A DNA stretch of 44,623 bases from Clostridia bacterium (GTDB lineage Bacteria > Bacillota > Clostridia > Oscillospirales > Acutalibacteraceae). Position 1 is the stretch's first letter; every line of letters begins with the position of its first letter. Shown here piece by piece: positions 26,203-35,091 of the stretch. The notes under the pieces were generated by a model. It did not search any database, was not told where the DNA came from, and worked only from the letters and a program-made list of their open reading frames with translations. The stretch lies in the NCBI GenBank assembly GCA_017474045.1, contig JAFUHX010000007.1, positions 1 to 44,623 on the forward strand, written 5' to 3'. The position numbers and the translations under genes are program-made.

Positions 26203-26952
26203 ATGATAGTGCTCAAAACCGCCCGTGAGCTTGCGCTCATGCGAGAAGCCTGCAGAATCTCTGCAGGGGCACTGAGAGTAGCGGGGGAGGCAGTCAGACC
26301 GGGTATTTCAACCTGGGAAATTGACAAAATCGCCTATGAGTATATTAAGAAGCAAGGCGCTGAGCCAAACTTCCTTAATCTCTATGGTTTTCCCGCTACC
26401 GCATGTATTTCCATAAACGATGAGGTTATTCATGGTATTCCCTCAAAGAAAAGAATTCTCAGAGAAGGCGACATAGTCAGCATTGATCTGGGCGCAAAAA
26501 TCAACGGCTTCAACGGCGATAATGCTGCCACTTTTGCCTGCGGAAAGATTTCCGATGAGGCACAGCGGCTGATAGACGCAACAAAAGAAAGTCTTTATGA
26601 GGCAATCAAGGTTGCAGTTGTCGGCAACAAAATCGGCGATATTGCAAGCACGGTTCAGAATTATTGCGAAACGAGGGGTTACAGCGTCGTGCGCGAATAC
26701 ACTGGCCACGGCGTAGGCAAAGAGCTGCATGAAGATCCAAGTGTTCCGAATTACGGCAAGGCCGGTCGCGGCGTTCGACTTGTTGCAGGCATGACCCTTG
26801 CCATTGAGCCCATGATTAATCTGGGCACGGCAGCAATCAAAGTGTTGCCGGACGGATGGACCGTTAAAACAAGAGATTCAAAGCTTTCTGCTCATTTTGA
26901 GCATACAATTGCAATCACCCCCGGCGGACCGGTGATTCTCACACAGGAGTGA
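26203..26952 (+). CDS. map: Methionine aminopeptidase, type I
   Basis: Removes the initiator Met from nascent proteins. It has 249 residues, the compact type Ia form without an N-terminal zinc extension. The metal ligands are recognisable: Asp in SIDLGAK and in NGDNA, His in GHGVGKELHEDP, Glu in AIEPM and Glu in FEHTI. The ATG at 26203 is six bases after the GGAGG at the end of adk. The longer frame reading back into adk is not coding. It overlaps the ribosome-binding site of the next gene. Confidence 0.98.
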   Translation: MIVLKTARELALMREACRISAGALRVAGEAVRPGISTWEIDKIAYEYIKKQGAEPNFLNLYGFPATACISINDEVIHGIPSKKRILREGDIVSIDLGAKINGFNGDNAATFACGKISDEAQRLIDATKESLYEAIKVAVVGNKIGDIASTVQNYCETRGYSVVREYTGHGVGKELHEDPSVPNYGKAGRGVRLVAGMTLAIEPMINLGTAAIKVLPDGWTVKTRDSKLSAHFEHTIAITPGGPVILTQE

Positions 26953-26957
26953 GAGCC

Positions 26958-27197
26958 ATGAGTTTTAAAAGAGGTCAGGTTGTAATTTCTCTTTCCGGAA
27001 GAGACAAGGGGTGTCTCCTTGTTGTTTTCGGTGAAGAAGGTGGCTTTGTTCTGGTTTGCGACGGAAAGGAACGTCCCATTGAGAGAGCGAAGAAAAAAAA
27101 TCCTCGCCATCTCAGGAAAACAGCAACAATAATTGACGAAGAGTCAATGGCAAGTAATCCACGCTTAAGAAAAACGCTCAGAAGCCTGAGCAGTTAA
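26958..27197 (+). CDS. KOW-domain RNA-binding protein (L14e-like)
   Basis: A 79-residue basic protein beginning [18 protein letters not shown], a KOW motif similar to archaeal/eukaryotic L14e and to L24. In many Clostridia and related Firmicutes a protein like this sits between map and infA and is annotated as a KOW-domain RNA-binding or L14E-like protein. Its function is not established. GGAG at the end of map precedes the ATG by eight bases. Being inside this operon suggests a ribosome-related job. Confidence 0.85.
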   Translation: MSFKRGQVVISLSGRDKGCLLVVFGEEGGFVLVCDGKERPIERAKKKNPRHLRKTATIIDEESMASNPRLRKTLRSLSS

Positions 27198-27211
27198 GGG
27201 AGGTAATTGTT

Positions 27212-27430
27212 ATGTCAAAGCAGGATATGATCGAAATCGACGGTACGGTTGTTGAGGCATTACCCAATGCAACCTTCCAGGTCGAACTCGAAAACGGACA
27301 CAAAATTCTGGCTCACATTTCCGGAAAATTAAGAATGAACTACATCAGAATTCTTCCCGGTGATAAAGTTAAGGTCGAAATGTCTCCATACGATCTAACA
27401 AAGGGCCGTATCACATGGAGATCTAAATAA
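27212..27430 (+). CDS. infA: Translation initiation factor IF-1
   Basis: A 72-residue OB-fold factor that occupies the ribosomal A site during initiation. The sequence [19 protein letters not shown] and the [19 protein letters not shown] region are family hallmarks, with GRITWR at the end. AAGGGAGG precedes the ATG. It lies before rpmJ, as in B. subtilis. Confidence 0.98.
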   Translation: MSKQDMIEIDGTVVEALPNATFQVELENGHKILAHISGKLRMNYIRILPGDKVKVEMSPYDLTKGRITWRSK

Positions 27431-27471
27431 TCCCTATAAAAACGGTTTAAATTTTGAAGGAGGTATAATCT

Positions 27472-27585
27472 ATGAAAGTCAGACCTTCTGTAAAGAAAAT
27501 TTGCGAGAAGTGCAAAGTAATCAAGCGTAAGGGAAAGATCATGGTTATCTGTGAAAATCCCAAACACAAGCAGCGTCAAGGTTAA
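27472..27585 (+). CDS. rpmJ: Ribosomal protein L36
   Basis: A 37-residue protein starting [19 protein letters not shown]. The zinc ligands C11, C14, C27 and H32 are all present, so this is the zinc (C+) form. GAAGGAGG precedes the ATG by ten bases. It is short and easily skipped, but unmistakable between infA and rpsM. Confidence 0.98.
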   Translation: MKVRPSVKKICEKCKVIKRKGKIMVICENPKHKQRQG

Positions 27586-27620
27586 TTGACGTAAACCAAA
27601 TTTGGAGGTGAAACTGACAA

Positions 27621-27989
27621 ATGGCTCGTATTCAAGGTGTTGACCTTCCCAGAGATAAGAGAATCGAAATCGCTCTTACCTACATTCACGGAATCGGTCA
27701 AAAAACAGCTAAAGACGTTATCGCTGCAACAGGTGTTAACCCCGACATCAGAGTTAAAGACCTCAGCGATGATGATGTTTCAAAGCTCAATGAATATATC
27801 ACAAACAACCTTCAGGTTGAAGGTGATCTCAGAAGAGCAGTTGCATTCGACATCAAGAGACTTCAGGAAATCGGATGCTACAGAGGTGTTCGTCACAGAA
27901 AGGGTCTTCCCGTAAGAGGACAACGTTCTAAGACAAACGCACGTACACGCAAAGGTCCTAAGAAGACTATTGCAAACAAGAAGAAATAA
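27621..27989 (+). CDS. rpsM: Ribosomal protein S13
   Basis: A 122-residue 30S head protein contacting P-site tRNA and the B1 bridges. It reads [21 protein letters not shown] in two pieces, then GIGQKTA (a helix-hairpin-helix type turn) and [21 protein letters not shown] near the C-terminus. Ribosome-binding site GGAGGTG, start ATG 12 bases later. Confidence 0.98.
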   Translation: MARIQGVDLPRDKRIEIALTYIHGIGQKTAKDVIAATGVNPDIRVKDLSDDDVSKLNEYITNNLQVEGDLRRAVAFDIKRLQEIGCYRGVRHRKGLPVRGQRSKTNARTRKGPKKTIANKKK

Positions 27990-28004
27990 TAGGAGGATAC
28001 TACT

Positions 28005-28409
28005 ATGGCTGCTAAGGTTAGCAAGAAAAATGCTACCATTCGCCGCCGCCGTGAGAAGAAAAATATCGAACGCGGTGCGGCCCATATTCAATCCACCTTC
28101 AACAACACCATCGTTACTATCTCTGACACTCAGGGAAATGTAGTATCATGGGCAAGTGCCGGCGAAATGGGCTTCAGAGGCTCAAGAAAATCAACTCCCT
28201 TCGCTGCTCAGACAGCTGCAGAAACAGCTGCTAAGGCTGCTAAGGACCACGGCATGAAAACTGTTGAAGTATATGTTAAGGGACCCGGCGCAGGTCGTGA
28301 AGCTGCAATCAGAGCTTTACAGACAGCAGGTCTTGATGTAACAATGATTAAAGACGTTACACCGATTCCTCACAACGGTTGCCGTCCCCCCAAGAGAAGA
28401 CGTGTATAA
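28005..28409 (+). CDS. rpsK: Ribosomal protein S11
   Basis: A 134-residue platform protein of the 30S subunit. It has a basic N-terminus, then [19 protein letters not shown] and the highly conserved [19 protein letters not shown] in adjoining pieces. It ends THP-like [15 protein letters not shown], the family tail. AGGAGG lies nine bases before the ATG. Confidence 0.98.
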   Translation: MAAKVSKKNATIRRRREKKNIERGAAHIQSTFNNTIVTISDTQGNVVSWASAGEMGFRGSRKSTPFAAQTAAETAAKAAKDHGMKTVEVYVKGPGAGREAAIRALQTAGLDVTMIKDVTPIPHNGCRPPKRRRV

Positions 28410-28424
28410 CGGAGGTACGAATTA

Positions 28425-29051
28425 ATGAGTAGATACACAGGTGCGGTATGCAAAATGTGTCGCCGTGAAGGCAAAAAGCTCTTTTTAAAGGGTGACAGAT
28501 GCTACACAGGCAAGTGTGCTTTTGAGCGTCGTTCATATGCCCCCGGTCAGCATGGACAGAACCGCAGTAAGAATTCTGAATACGGTCTTCAGCTTCGCGC
28601 AAAGCAGCAGGCAAGACGTTACTATGGTATTCAGGAAGGTCAGTTCCACAAATACTTCCTTATGGCTGAACGCAAAACAGGTATGACAGGTGAAAACCTT
28701 CTCAGAATTTGCGAAAGCCGTCTTGATAATGTTGTTTATACCCTCGGTTGGGCATCTTCAAGAACAGAAGCAAGACAGCTCATTAACCACGGTCATTTTG
28801 AAGTTAACTCAAGCAAGGTTGACATTCCCAGCTATCTTCTTAAGGCTGGCGACACAGTTTCAATCAAGTCAAAGAGCCGCGACAGCGTAAAATTCAAAAC
28901 AGTTCTCGAAGCAAACGCATCAAGACCTGTTCCTGCTTGGCTTGACCTTGACGCTCAGAACCTTGTGGCAAAGGTTGTTGCTCTTCCCCAGCGTGATCAG
29001 ATCACTGTTCCGGTTGAAGAACACCTTATCGTTGAGTTCTATTCTAAATAA
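28425..29051 (+). CDS. rpsD: Ribosomal protein S4, zinc form
   Basis: A 208-residue primary 16S binding protein. The N-terminus keeps the four zinc cysteines C9, C12, C26 and C31. The S4 RNA-binding domain (about residues 98-160) starts at [20 protein letters not shown]. In B. subtilis rpsD is unlinked and controlled by its own leader; here it is inside the alpha cluster, as in E. coli and many Clostridia. Ribosome-binding site GGAGGT. Confidence 0.98.
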   Translation: MSRYTGAVCKMCRREGKKLFLKGDRCYTGKCAFERRSYAPGQHGQNRSKNSEYGLQLRAKQQARRYYGIQEGQFHKYFLMAERKTGMTGENLLRICESRLDNVVYTLGWASSRTEARQLINHGHFEVNSSKVDIPSYLLKAGDTVSIKSKSRDSVKFKTVLEANASRPVPAWLDLDAQNLVAKVVALPQRDQITVPVEEHLIVEFYSK

Positions 29052-29097
29052 TAGATAAGCAACAAACATTTTTTTAGAGTATATAAGGAGGCTTGGC

Positions 29098-30051
29098 ATG
29101 ATAGGAATCGAAAAGCCGAAGATTGAGACAGCTGAACTTTCAGCTGACGGTACTTATGGCAAGATTGTAGTTGAACCCCTTGAAAGCGGTTACGGCATTA
29201 CACTCGGTAACAGTCTCAGAAGAACCCTTCTTTCTTCTCTTCCCGGCTACGCTATTACAAGCGTTAAAATTGACGGAATTCTTCATGAGTTTTCAACAAT
29301 TCCCGGCGTAAAAGAAGATGTTACTGAAATTGTGCTCAATCTTAAAAGAGTAATTCTCAAAATTCACGGAGAAGGTCCGAAAACGTTATACATTGAAGCG
29401 AACGGCGAAGGCGTTGTTTATGCCGGTGACATCAAATGTCCTGCAGAGGTTGAAATTCTTAACCCTGAAGAATTAATTTGCACCTTAGATAAAGACGCTC
29501 AGGTAAACATGGAACTCACATGTGACTGCGGTCGCGGATATGTTTCGGCCGAGCAAAATAAAGCAGCTTTTAAGCAACAGCCCATTGGCGTTATTGCTAT
29601 CGATTCAATCTATACACCGGTGCTCAAGGTAAATTACACGGTTGAAAACACCCGTGTTGGCCAGAACACAGCTCTCGACAAACTCACCATTGAAGTTTGG
29701 ACTGATAAAACAATTTCAGCAACAGAAGCTGTTTCTCTTGCGGCCAAGTTTCTCAATGAACATCTCGTTCTCTTCAGCGATTTGTCAGGAGAAGCGTATG
29801 ACACAGAGATTATGGTCGATAAAGCAGAGGATTCAAAAGAAAAAATCCTTGAGATGACCATTGAGGAACTTGAGTTGACTGTTCGCTCATTCAACTGCTT
29901 GAAGCGCGCACAGATCAATACGGTTGAAGATTTGACGAAAAAGACTGAAGATGAAATGATGAAGGTCAGAAACCTCGGAAAGAAGTCTCTTGACGAAGTT
30001 ATCAATAAGCTTCATTCATTCGGTCTCAGTCTCAGATCTGAAGATGAATAA
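29098..30051 (+). CDS. rpoA: RNA polymerase alpha subunit
   Basis: A 317-residue assembly platform of RNA polymerase. The N-terminal domain shows [21 protein letters not shown], the dimerisation and assembly region. The C-terminal domain (about 250-310) has the DNA- and activator-binding fold [19 protein letters not shown] and [11 protein letters not shown]. The ATG follows AAGGAGG. It sits between S4 and L17, as expected. Confidence 0.98.
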   Translation: MIGIEKPKIETAELSADGTYGKIVVEPLESGYGITLGNSLRRTLLSSLPGYAITSVKIDGILHEFSTIPGVKEDVTEIVLNLKRVILKIHGEGPKTLYIEANGEGVVYAGDIKCPAEVEILNPEELICTLDKDAQVNMELTCDCGRGYVSAEQNKAAFKQQPIGVIAIDSIYTPVLKVNYTVENTRVGQNTALDKLTIEVWTDKTISATEAVSLAAKFLNEHLVLFSDLSGEAYDTEIMVDKAEDSKEKILEMTIEELELTVRSFNCLKRAQINTVEDLTKKTEDEMMKVRNLGKKSLDEVINKLHSFGLSLRSEDE

Positions 30052-30084
30052 AATTTAACGAAAATGCTAAAGGAGTGATTTCAA

Positions 30085-30426
30085 ATGGCAGGTACCAGAA
30101 AACTTGGCAGAGCCAGCGACCATCGCAAAGCTATGCTCAGAGGTATGGTTACTTATCTCTTGGAAAAGGGCAGCATTGAAACCACCGTTACAAGGGCAAA
30201 AGAGGTAAGATCTATGGCTGAGAAAATGATTACTCTCGGCAAAGAAAACAACCTTCACAATAAGCGTCAGGCTCTTGCATACATCACAAAAGAAGATGTT
30301 GTTAAGAAGCTCTTTGACGAAATCAGCCCCAAGTATAAGGATGTAAACGGTGGATACTGCCGTATTATCAAAACAGGTCCCCGTCGTGGTGACGCAGCTG
30401 AGATGTGCATCATCGAGCTTGTATAA
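30085..30426 (+). CDS. rplQ: Ribosomal protein L17
   Basis: A 113-residue 50S protein near the tunnel exit. It opens [21 protein letters not shown] and includes [22 protein letters not shown] and a C-terminal [23 protein letters not shown] precedes the ATG. It is the last gene of the cluster; a terminator follows 33 bases on. Confidence 0.98.
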   Translation: MAGTRKLGRASDHRKAMLRGMVTYLLEKGSIETTVTRAKEVRSMAEKMITLGKENNLHNKRQALAYITKEDVVKKLFDEISPKYKDVNGGYCRIIKTGPRRGDAAEMCIIELV

Positions 30427-30457
30427 TTGAGATAATACAAGAGTATTAACTAACAAT

Positions 30458-30493
30458 AAAAGGCTTCCGCTTTAATGCGGAGGCCTTTTTTAT
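30458..30493 (+). terminator. Terminator of the S10-spc-alpha operon
   Basis: AAGGCTTCCGC/GCGGAGGCCTT stem (30460-30470 with 30477-30487, one G-T pair) followed by TTTTTAT. It ends the 16-kb ribosomal transcript. Confidence 0.9.
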
Positions 30494-30507
30494 ATGTGAA
30501 ACAGATT

Positions 30508-30783
30508 TTAAAAAAGTCCTTTTCTTGAAGATGGGCGTTTTTCAGGCTCTTTGCAGACAAGAATTGTGTCTGCACCAATAACCTCAATATCTTCCCAACA
30601 AATCCGAATGTCGTCGTCTCTTCCTAAAAGCCCGAAACAGCGGCTCCTTCCCCAAACAATAACAGCAACCAGCTTTCCGTCGCAGGTATTGATTTCAACA
30701 TCGGAAACATGACCTAAACGGCAGCCGCTTTTTGCGCTGATAACCTCTTTGTTTCTAAGGTCGGTAATACTGCAACAATCCAT
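30508..30783 (-). CDS. YlmC/YmxH family PRC-barrel protein
   Basis: A 91-residue protein with a single PRC-barrel domain (about residues 1-80): MDCCSITDLRNKEVISAKSG, then GHVSDVEIN and the repeated beta pattern ending EDIEVIGADTILV. This matches the YlmC/YmxH sporulation-associated family of Bacillales and Clostridia, whose molecular role is not known. The ribosome-binding site GAGGTGA lies close before the ATG. It converges on rplQ and stands alone. I could not identify a convincing promoter; a TATAAT sits only ~15 bases from the start. Confidence 0.85.
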   Translation of the reverse strand: MDCCSITDLRNKEVISAKSGCRLGHVSDVEINTCDGKLVAVIVWGRSRCFGLLGRDDDIRICWEDIEVIGADTILVCKEPEKRPSSRKGLF

Positions 30784-30920
30784 TTTATCACCTCAGAAAA
30801 TTATATTCCTGAAACGAGAAAAATATATTAGCAGAAAGGCTTAATTTTTGTTTTCATAAGCTTTATTACCTTAAGGTGAATTTAACTTTTTGGTTTGATT
30901 GCTGTTGTCTTGAACATTTA

Positions 30921-30952
30921 AAGGGTTTCCTCAGATATCTGAAGAAACCCTT
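30921..30952. terminator. Hairpin terminator downstream of the sugar kinase
   Basis: AAGGGTTTC/GAAACCCTT stem (30921-30929 with 30944-30952) around a TCAGATATCTGA palindrome. It is 22 bases past the kinase stop; the T run is short on both strands, so strength is uncertain. The rest of 30784-30920 shows nothing I can name. Confidence 0.55.
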
Positions 30953-30974
30953 GTTGATTTATAAATAAAAATTG

Positions 30975-32000
30975 TTATCTCTGAACTCTTCCTGATGCAT
31001 CTCCGCCTGCAAGAGCGAGAACTTCTGAAACAGAAACCTGGTTGAAGTCGCCTTCAACTGAATGTTTCAGGCAGCTTGCTGCAACAGCAAATTCAATGGT
31101 CTGCTGAGGCTCGAAGCCGCTGAGAATTGAATAAATCAGTCCGCCTCCGAAGCTGTCTCCGCCGCCAACGCGGTCAACAATATGCATTTTATATTGCTTG
31201 CTGAAGAAGTAATCTTCTCCGTTATAGAGCATTGCTGCCCAAAGATTGTCGTTTGCTGAAAGAGAAGTTCTTAAGGTGATTGCAACATATTTAAAGCCAA
31301 AACGGTCTTTAAGCTGTTTTGCAACGTCTTTGTAGCCTTCGTGGTTAACTTCGCCTTTTGTAACATCAGTGTCAGCGGCGCAAATTCCGAAAACATCTGA
31401 AGCGTCTTCTTCGTTTGCAATGCAAACATCAATATATTTGCAAAGTTCAGCCATAACTTTGCCGGCTTTTTCTTTTGACCAAAGCTTTTTACGATAGTTA
31501 AGGTCGCAGCTAATTGTAATATTTCTTTCCTTGGCTGCTTTGCAGGCTTCAAGACAGATTTCAGCAACGTTATCGCCTAAAGCCGGAGTAATTCCTGTAA
31601 AGTGGAACCAATCGGCGCCGTCAAAAATTTCGTCCCAGTTAAAATCTTCTTTTTCAGCCATTGCGATTGCAGAATATGCTCTGTCATAAATTACCTTAGA
31701 AGGACGCTGAGAAGCACCTTTTTCAAGGTAATAAATTCCAACGCGTTCGCCGCCGCGGGTGATTTTTGTTGTGTCAACGCCAAATCTGCGAAGAGAATTA
31801 ACAGCAGCCTGACCGATTTCGTGCTTCGGAAGCTTCGTTACAAAAGCGGCGTCCATTCCGTAGTTTGAAAGAGAAACAGCAACATTTGCCTCGCCGCCGC
31901 CAAAGGTTGCTCCGTAATTTTCAGCCTGAACAAAGCGATAATATCCTTCGGGAGCGAGTCTGAGCATAATCTCTCCGAATGTAATAATTCTTTTACTCAT
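30975..32000 (-). CDS. kdgK: PfkB-family sugar kinase, probably 2-keto-3-deoxygluconate kinase
   Basis: A 341-residue ribokinase-fold kinase, likely making KDPG from 2-dehydro-3-deoxy-D-gluconate in uronate/pectin breakdown. The substrate-side motif GGGEANVAVSLSNYG is near residues 33-47, and the catalytic anion-hole motif DRVGGGDSFGGG near 285-296 contains the catalytic Asp. The overall sequence (GEIMLRLAPEGYYRFVQA) resembles KdgK more than fructokinase. I start at the ATG (32000) after AGGAG; a longer frame adds 11 residues from the spacer. No KDPG aldolase or uronate genes are nearby, so the substrate is inferred from similarity only. A promoter with an overlapping palindrome precedes it. 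Confidence 0.85.
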   Translation of the reverse strand: MSKRIITFGEIMLRLAPEGYYRFVQAENYGATFGGGEANVAVSLSNYGMDAAFVTKLPKHEIGQAAVNSLRRFGVDTTKITRGGERVGIYYLEKGASQRPSKVIYDRAYSAIAMAEKEDFNWDEIFDGADWFHFTGITPALGDNVAEICLEACKAAKERNITISCDLNYRKKLWSKEKAGKVMAELCKYIDVCIANEEDASDVFGICAADTDVTKGEVNHEGYKDVAKQLKDRFGFKYVAITLRTSLSANDNLWAAMLYNGEDYFFSKQYKMHIVDRVGGGDSFGGGLIYSILSGFEPQQTIEFAVAASCLKHSVEGDFNQVSVSEVLALAGGDASGRVQR

Positions 32001-32040
32001 AAAAATACTCCTTTTTGTTATTAGTTTAACCATTAATTTT

Positions 32041-32068
32041 ATTTTATCACAAATGACTTCTAAGTCAA
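32041..32068 (-). promoter_or_regulatory. Promoter with overlapping operator-like palindrome for the kinase
   Basis: Minus strand TTGACT, 16-nt spacer, TAAAAT. The palindrome TGACTT-CT-AAGTCA (32054-32067) covers the -35 and part of the spacer, a location suited to a repressor. Whether it binds one is inference. Confidence 0.6.
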
Positions 32069-32086
32069 GTTTAACAAATAAAAAAC

Positions 32087-33346
32087 TTATTTTCTCAAAG
32101 AGACAAAAGCCTCTTTCTTTTCAGGAGAAATACCTTTGCTGAAGGCGGCTTTCTGCAGAGCCATGTTAAATGTCCATTTATCAATTTCATTCTCAGAAAG
32201 AAAAGAAAGAGTTTCATCTTCAAGCTTTAAAAGCGAGGCTGAAAGAAAGTCAGCTCGTTTTTTTCTTATCTTAAAATTTTCGGTTTTAATTTCAGAAACA
32301 AGAGTCAACCATTGGTTGATATATTCGCTTTTAAAAAGATATCTTTCAGCAAGATTCATTCCCAGATAGGTTTCTTTTTCGTCCCCGCTTGTCAGAAGAT
32401 CAAAAACAAAAACAGAAAGCTCATTTTGGCAATTATTAAAAATTCCGGGTCTGATATAGTCGCAAATTTCTAAACAGTCAACATGAGGTAAAAGGCGCTT
32501 GGTTAAAAAAAGGACTCTGCCGAATTTTTTTACGTTTGAAATAAGAATAGCGTGAAGAAGGTTTTCTTCAAAGTATTTATGGGGAAGAGTTTTCAAAAAT
32601 TCGCTGTATTTTCCGTTTCTTAAAAGCTTTCTTGAAAGATTAAACAGCTGCTCTTTTTTAACACCGATAATTTTGTTTGAGTCGTAGCCTTTCAGTTTCT
32701 TTGAAAGAAGCTTTTTTTCTGAAACAGACTGAAGCGAAAAAAGCTCTTTCTGAATTTTTTCAGCAACGCTTTTTCTTTTCTTGGAATTGTCAGATCGAAT
32801 TTTTTTGCAAGAAACACAGTCGAAGGTATATTTGAATTTTTCAATATCGGCTCCGTTGTTTAGGAAGTCAAGAAGAATTCTTGCGCAGCCCTCGCTGTCG
32901 CTGAGAGCATTATGGTGGTTGAGCTTGAAGCCGATATGCTCGCAAAGAGTGTCAAGACCGTGGCCATTAAGGTGTGGATAGCAGGCAAGCCCCATATCAC
33001 AGGTGCAAATAAATTCGGCGGTGTCTTTCCATCTAATTGAATAGTGGCGAAGACATTCGCAAAGCGTTTTCATATCTCCAGCGGCACCGTGAGCAACCAG
33101 AATTCCGCTGCTCATAATTTCTTCAATTTCTTTCCAGACAAAAGGAAAGGTGGGCTTATCTTTAACCATTTCAGGCGTAATACCGATAAGCTTTATTACA
33201 TAAGGGTCAAATCTGCATTCGGGGTTCACAAGATAAAACCGCTTGTCAACAATTTCGCCGTCTTCAACAACGGTAATGCCGATAGCGCTTATTCGCATAT
33301 CTTTTTGACCCGGCATTTCAATATCAAAAGCAATAAATCTGCTCAT
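32087..33346 (-). CDS. DEDDh exonuclease fused to an AlkD-like HEAT domain
   Basis: 419 residues in two parts. Residues 1-165 are a DnaQ-like 3'-5' exonuclease with all DEDDh residues visible: D8 and E10 (FDIE), D91 (HGAAGD), H145 and D150 (HHNALSD). A Cys pair (C177, C180) and a basic linker follow. Residues ~205-419 align by eye with the small AlkD-type DNA alkylation-repair family: FLKTLPHKYFEENLLHAILI, then HVDCLEICD and a C-terminal WTFNMALQKA. The Asp of the family NWATCD motif is kept (D296). The Trp before it is replaced (L292), the following conserved Arg is absent, and the next Trp is D366. So glycosylase activity is doubtful and the domain may only bind DNA. The ribosome-binding site is weak (AAGGGG, long spacing). 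Confidence 0.8.
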   Translation of the reverse strand: MSRFIAFDIEMPGQKDMRISAIGITVVEDGEIVDKRFYLVNPECRFDPYVIKLIGITPEMVKDKPTFPFVWKEIEEIMSSGILVAHGAAGDMKTLCECLRHYSIRWKDTAEFICTCDMGLACYPHLNGHGLDTLCEHIGFKLNHHNALSDSEGCARILLDFLNNGADIEKFKYTFDCVSCKKIRSDNSKKRKSVAEKIQKELFSLQSVSEKKLLSKKLKGYDSNKIIGVKKEQLFNLSRKLLRNGKYSEFLKTLPHKYFEENLLHAILISNVKKFGRVLFLTKRLLPHVDCLEICDYIRPGIFNNCQNELSVFVFDLLTSGDEKETYLGMNLAERYLFKSEYINQWLTLVSEIKTENFKIRKKRADFLSASLLKLEDETLSFLSENEIDKWTFNMALQKAAFSKGISPEKKEAFVSLRK

Positions 33347-33385
33347 TTGATTTCAGCATCCCCTTTTTAACAATAAGCATTTTTA

Positions 33386-33414
33386 AGTATAGCAGAGAAC
33401 AGCTGAAAATTCAA
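33386..33414 (-). promoter_or_regulatory. SigA-type promoter for the exonuclease gene
   Basis: Minus strand TTGAAT, 17-nt spacer, TATACT, about 40 nt upstream of the start codon. Confidence 0.65.
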
Positions 33415-33476
33415 GAAAAAAGATTTTTGGAAAAGAGTGGTTAATTTTTGGGTACTGTTAAGTTTTCTTTGATATG

Positions 33477-33506
33477 TTGACAGAAAAATAAAAATAGTTA
33501 TATAAT
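33477..33506 (+). promoter_or_regulatory. SigA promoter for the Gly/His-rich protein
   Basis: Perfect TTGACA, 18-nt spacer, perfect TATAAT, 39 nt before the start codon used. It is one of the best promoters in the window. Confidence 0.8.
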
Positions 33507-33545
33507 TTAATTGAAAATATTTCAAAAGAAAGGATGTTGATTTCT

Positions 33546-34535
33546 ATGGCAGGACCGGGCGGAAGCTCAGGCGGATTTGGCGGCGGCTCCTTTGGCGGCG
33601 GAGGAGGTTCATCAGGAGGTTCATTCGGAGGTTCGTTTGGAGGCTCTTTTGGCGGTTCCTTCGGTTCAGGGCATCACCATCATCACCATCACCATAATCA
33701 TGGCTCATTCGGTTGGGGAAGAGGTCCGAGGGTTCGTGTTTCCGGCGGTTGCGGCGGATTGATTGCTGTATTATTATTTTTGCTTTTCGGGGTCTTTTAT
33801 TTTATCGGTGAGCCTGCTGTTGATATAGAAGAAAACTATGACCAAGACGGTATTTACTACAGCGAAGCTACAATGCAAGAATACGCCAACGAAAAATACC
33901 TTGAGTTTTTTACCGAGGAAAAAACGATGGAAAACAATCTTCTTCTGGTTTTTCTGACTAATGAAGAAGCCGACGGCTACTACACAATTGCCTGGGTGGG
34001 AGACAACATAAAAAGAGAAATCAGCCTTATGTTCGGCGAAGACACAGAATACGGAGAGGCTCTTTTCGAAAATATTAACAACGAATACTACGCCTATTCT
34101 CTTGACAGCGACCTGACGGCTGTTATAAAAGATATGGAAAACCACATAACTGACCGGAGCTTTTCAACGCCCTTTGAGGATGAACAGATTTTTTCAGGAG
34201 AAACAATTTCTTTTGTTAAAAACTATAGCTCTCTTGATTTGAATGAAGAAAAGTTAAATCAAGCCCTTGAAGATTTTAGCAAACAGACGGGAATTTCCTG
34301 TGTGTTGGTGATTGATTCGGCAGAAAAGGTTTTCGGCTATGAAGAAGAAATTATTACTTCGGAAGAAAACCTGCCTGAAGAAGAGGAAATAGTTGTTGAA
34401 GGTTCGGTTTCTTTCGGAACAATAGGGCTGTTTGTTGCTCTTGTGTTAGGAATAATAATTATTATTTGCCTTGCTGTTTTTCTCAGAAAGAAAAAGACTA
34501 AAAAAGAAGAAGAAAAGCTTCCATGGGAAGGATAA
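33546..34535 (+). CDS. Gly-rich, His-tract two-TM membrane protein of unknown function
   Basis: 329 residues. Residues 1-41 are Gly/Ser/Phe repeats (GGSFGGSFGG type). A run of eight His, then Asn-His, occupies about 43-52. A TM helix covers about 70-88. An acidic extracytoplasmic domain of ~200 residues follows, with YYTIAWVGDNI and a conserved-looking LLLVFLTNEEA strand that vaguely recalls TPM-type domains. A second TM helix lies at about 292-312, and a short basic tail ends KLPWEG. No signal peptide precedes the Gly-rich part, so it should lie in the cytoplasm. I choose the ATG at 33546; the one at 33534 directly abuts the AAAGGA site. Not recognised as a named family; the function is unknown. 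Confidence 0.75.
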   Translation: MAGPGGSSGGFGGGSFGGGGGSSGGSFGGSFGGSFGGSFGSGHHHHHHHHNHGSFGWGRGPRVRVSGGCGGLIAVLLFLLFGVFYFIGEPAVDIEENYDQDGIYYSEATMQEYANEKYLEFFTEEKTMENNLLLVFLTNEEADGYYTIAWVGDNIKREISLMFGEDTEYGEALFENINNEYYAYSLDSDLTAVIKDMENHITDRSFSTPFEDEQIFSGETISFVKNYSSLDLNEEKLNQALEDFSKQTGISCVLVIDSAEKVFGYEEEIITSEENLPEEEEIVVEGSVSFGTIGLFVALVLGIIIIICLAVFLRKKKTKKEEEKLPWEG

Positions 34536-34581
34536 AACGCTGTTTTTTACTTTCTGAAAGTTTTGGATTTATAAATGTAAA

Positions 34582-34624
34582 AAGAGGTTTCTACAGATTT
34601 TGCAATCTATAGAAACCCTTTGTG
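34582..34624 (+). terminator. Terminator after the Gly/His-rich gene (repeat copy 1)
   Basis: Hairpin AGAGGTTTCTACAGATT, TTGC loop, AATCTATAGAAACCCTTTG, then TGTTATT. It is part of the tandem repeat and lies about 50 bases after the stop at 34535. Confidence 0.7.
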
Positions 34625-35091
34625 TTATTACGGTTTATGCGGTCTGCACTTTTTTTACAGAGCGTTGTTTAAGGGCTAGGAAAAAATGGGCAGAATGAAC
34701 AAACAGAGCCAAAATTAAGCAGAAAGCTTAATTTTGGGTAACCCGAAGGCGTACAAAGGTACGCCGAGAGGCGATGTTTGTTTATAGCAAAAACCGATGT
34801 TTTTTACTTTCTGAATGTTTTCGACTCATAAATGTTAAAGGGCTTCTTCGATTTTGCAATCTATAGAAACCCTTTGTGTTATTACGGTTTATGCGGTCTG
34901 CACTTTTTTTACAGAGTGTTGTTTAAGGGCTAGGAAAAAATGGGCAGAATGAACAAACAGAACCAAAATTAAGCAGAAAGCTTAATTTTGGGTAACCCGA
35001 AGGCGTACAAAGGTACGCCGAGAGGCGATGTTTGTTTATAGCAAAAACCGATGTTTTTTTACTTTCTGAAAGTTTTGGATTTATAAATGTA

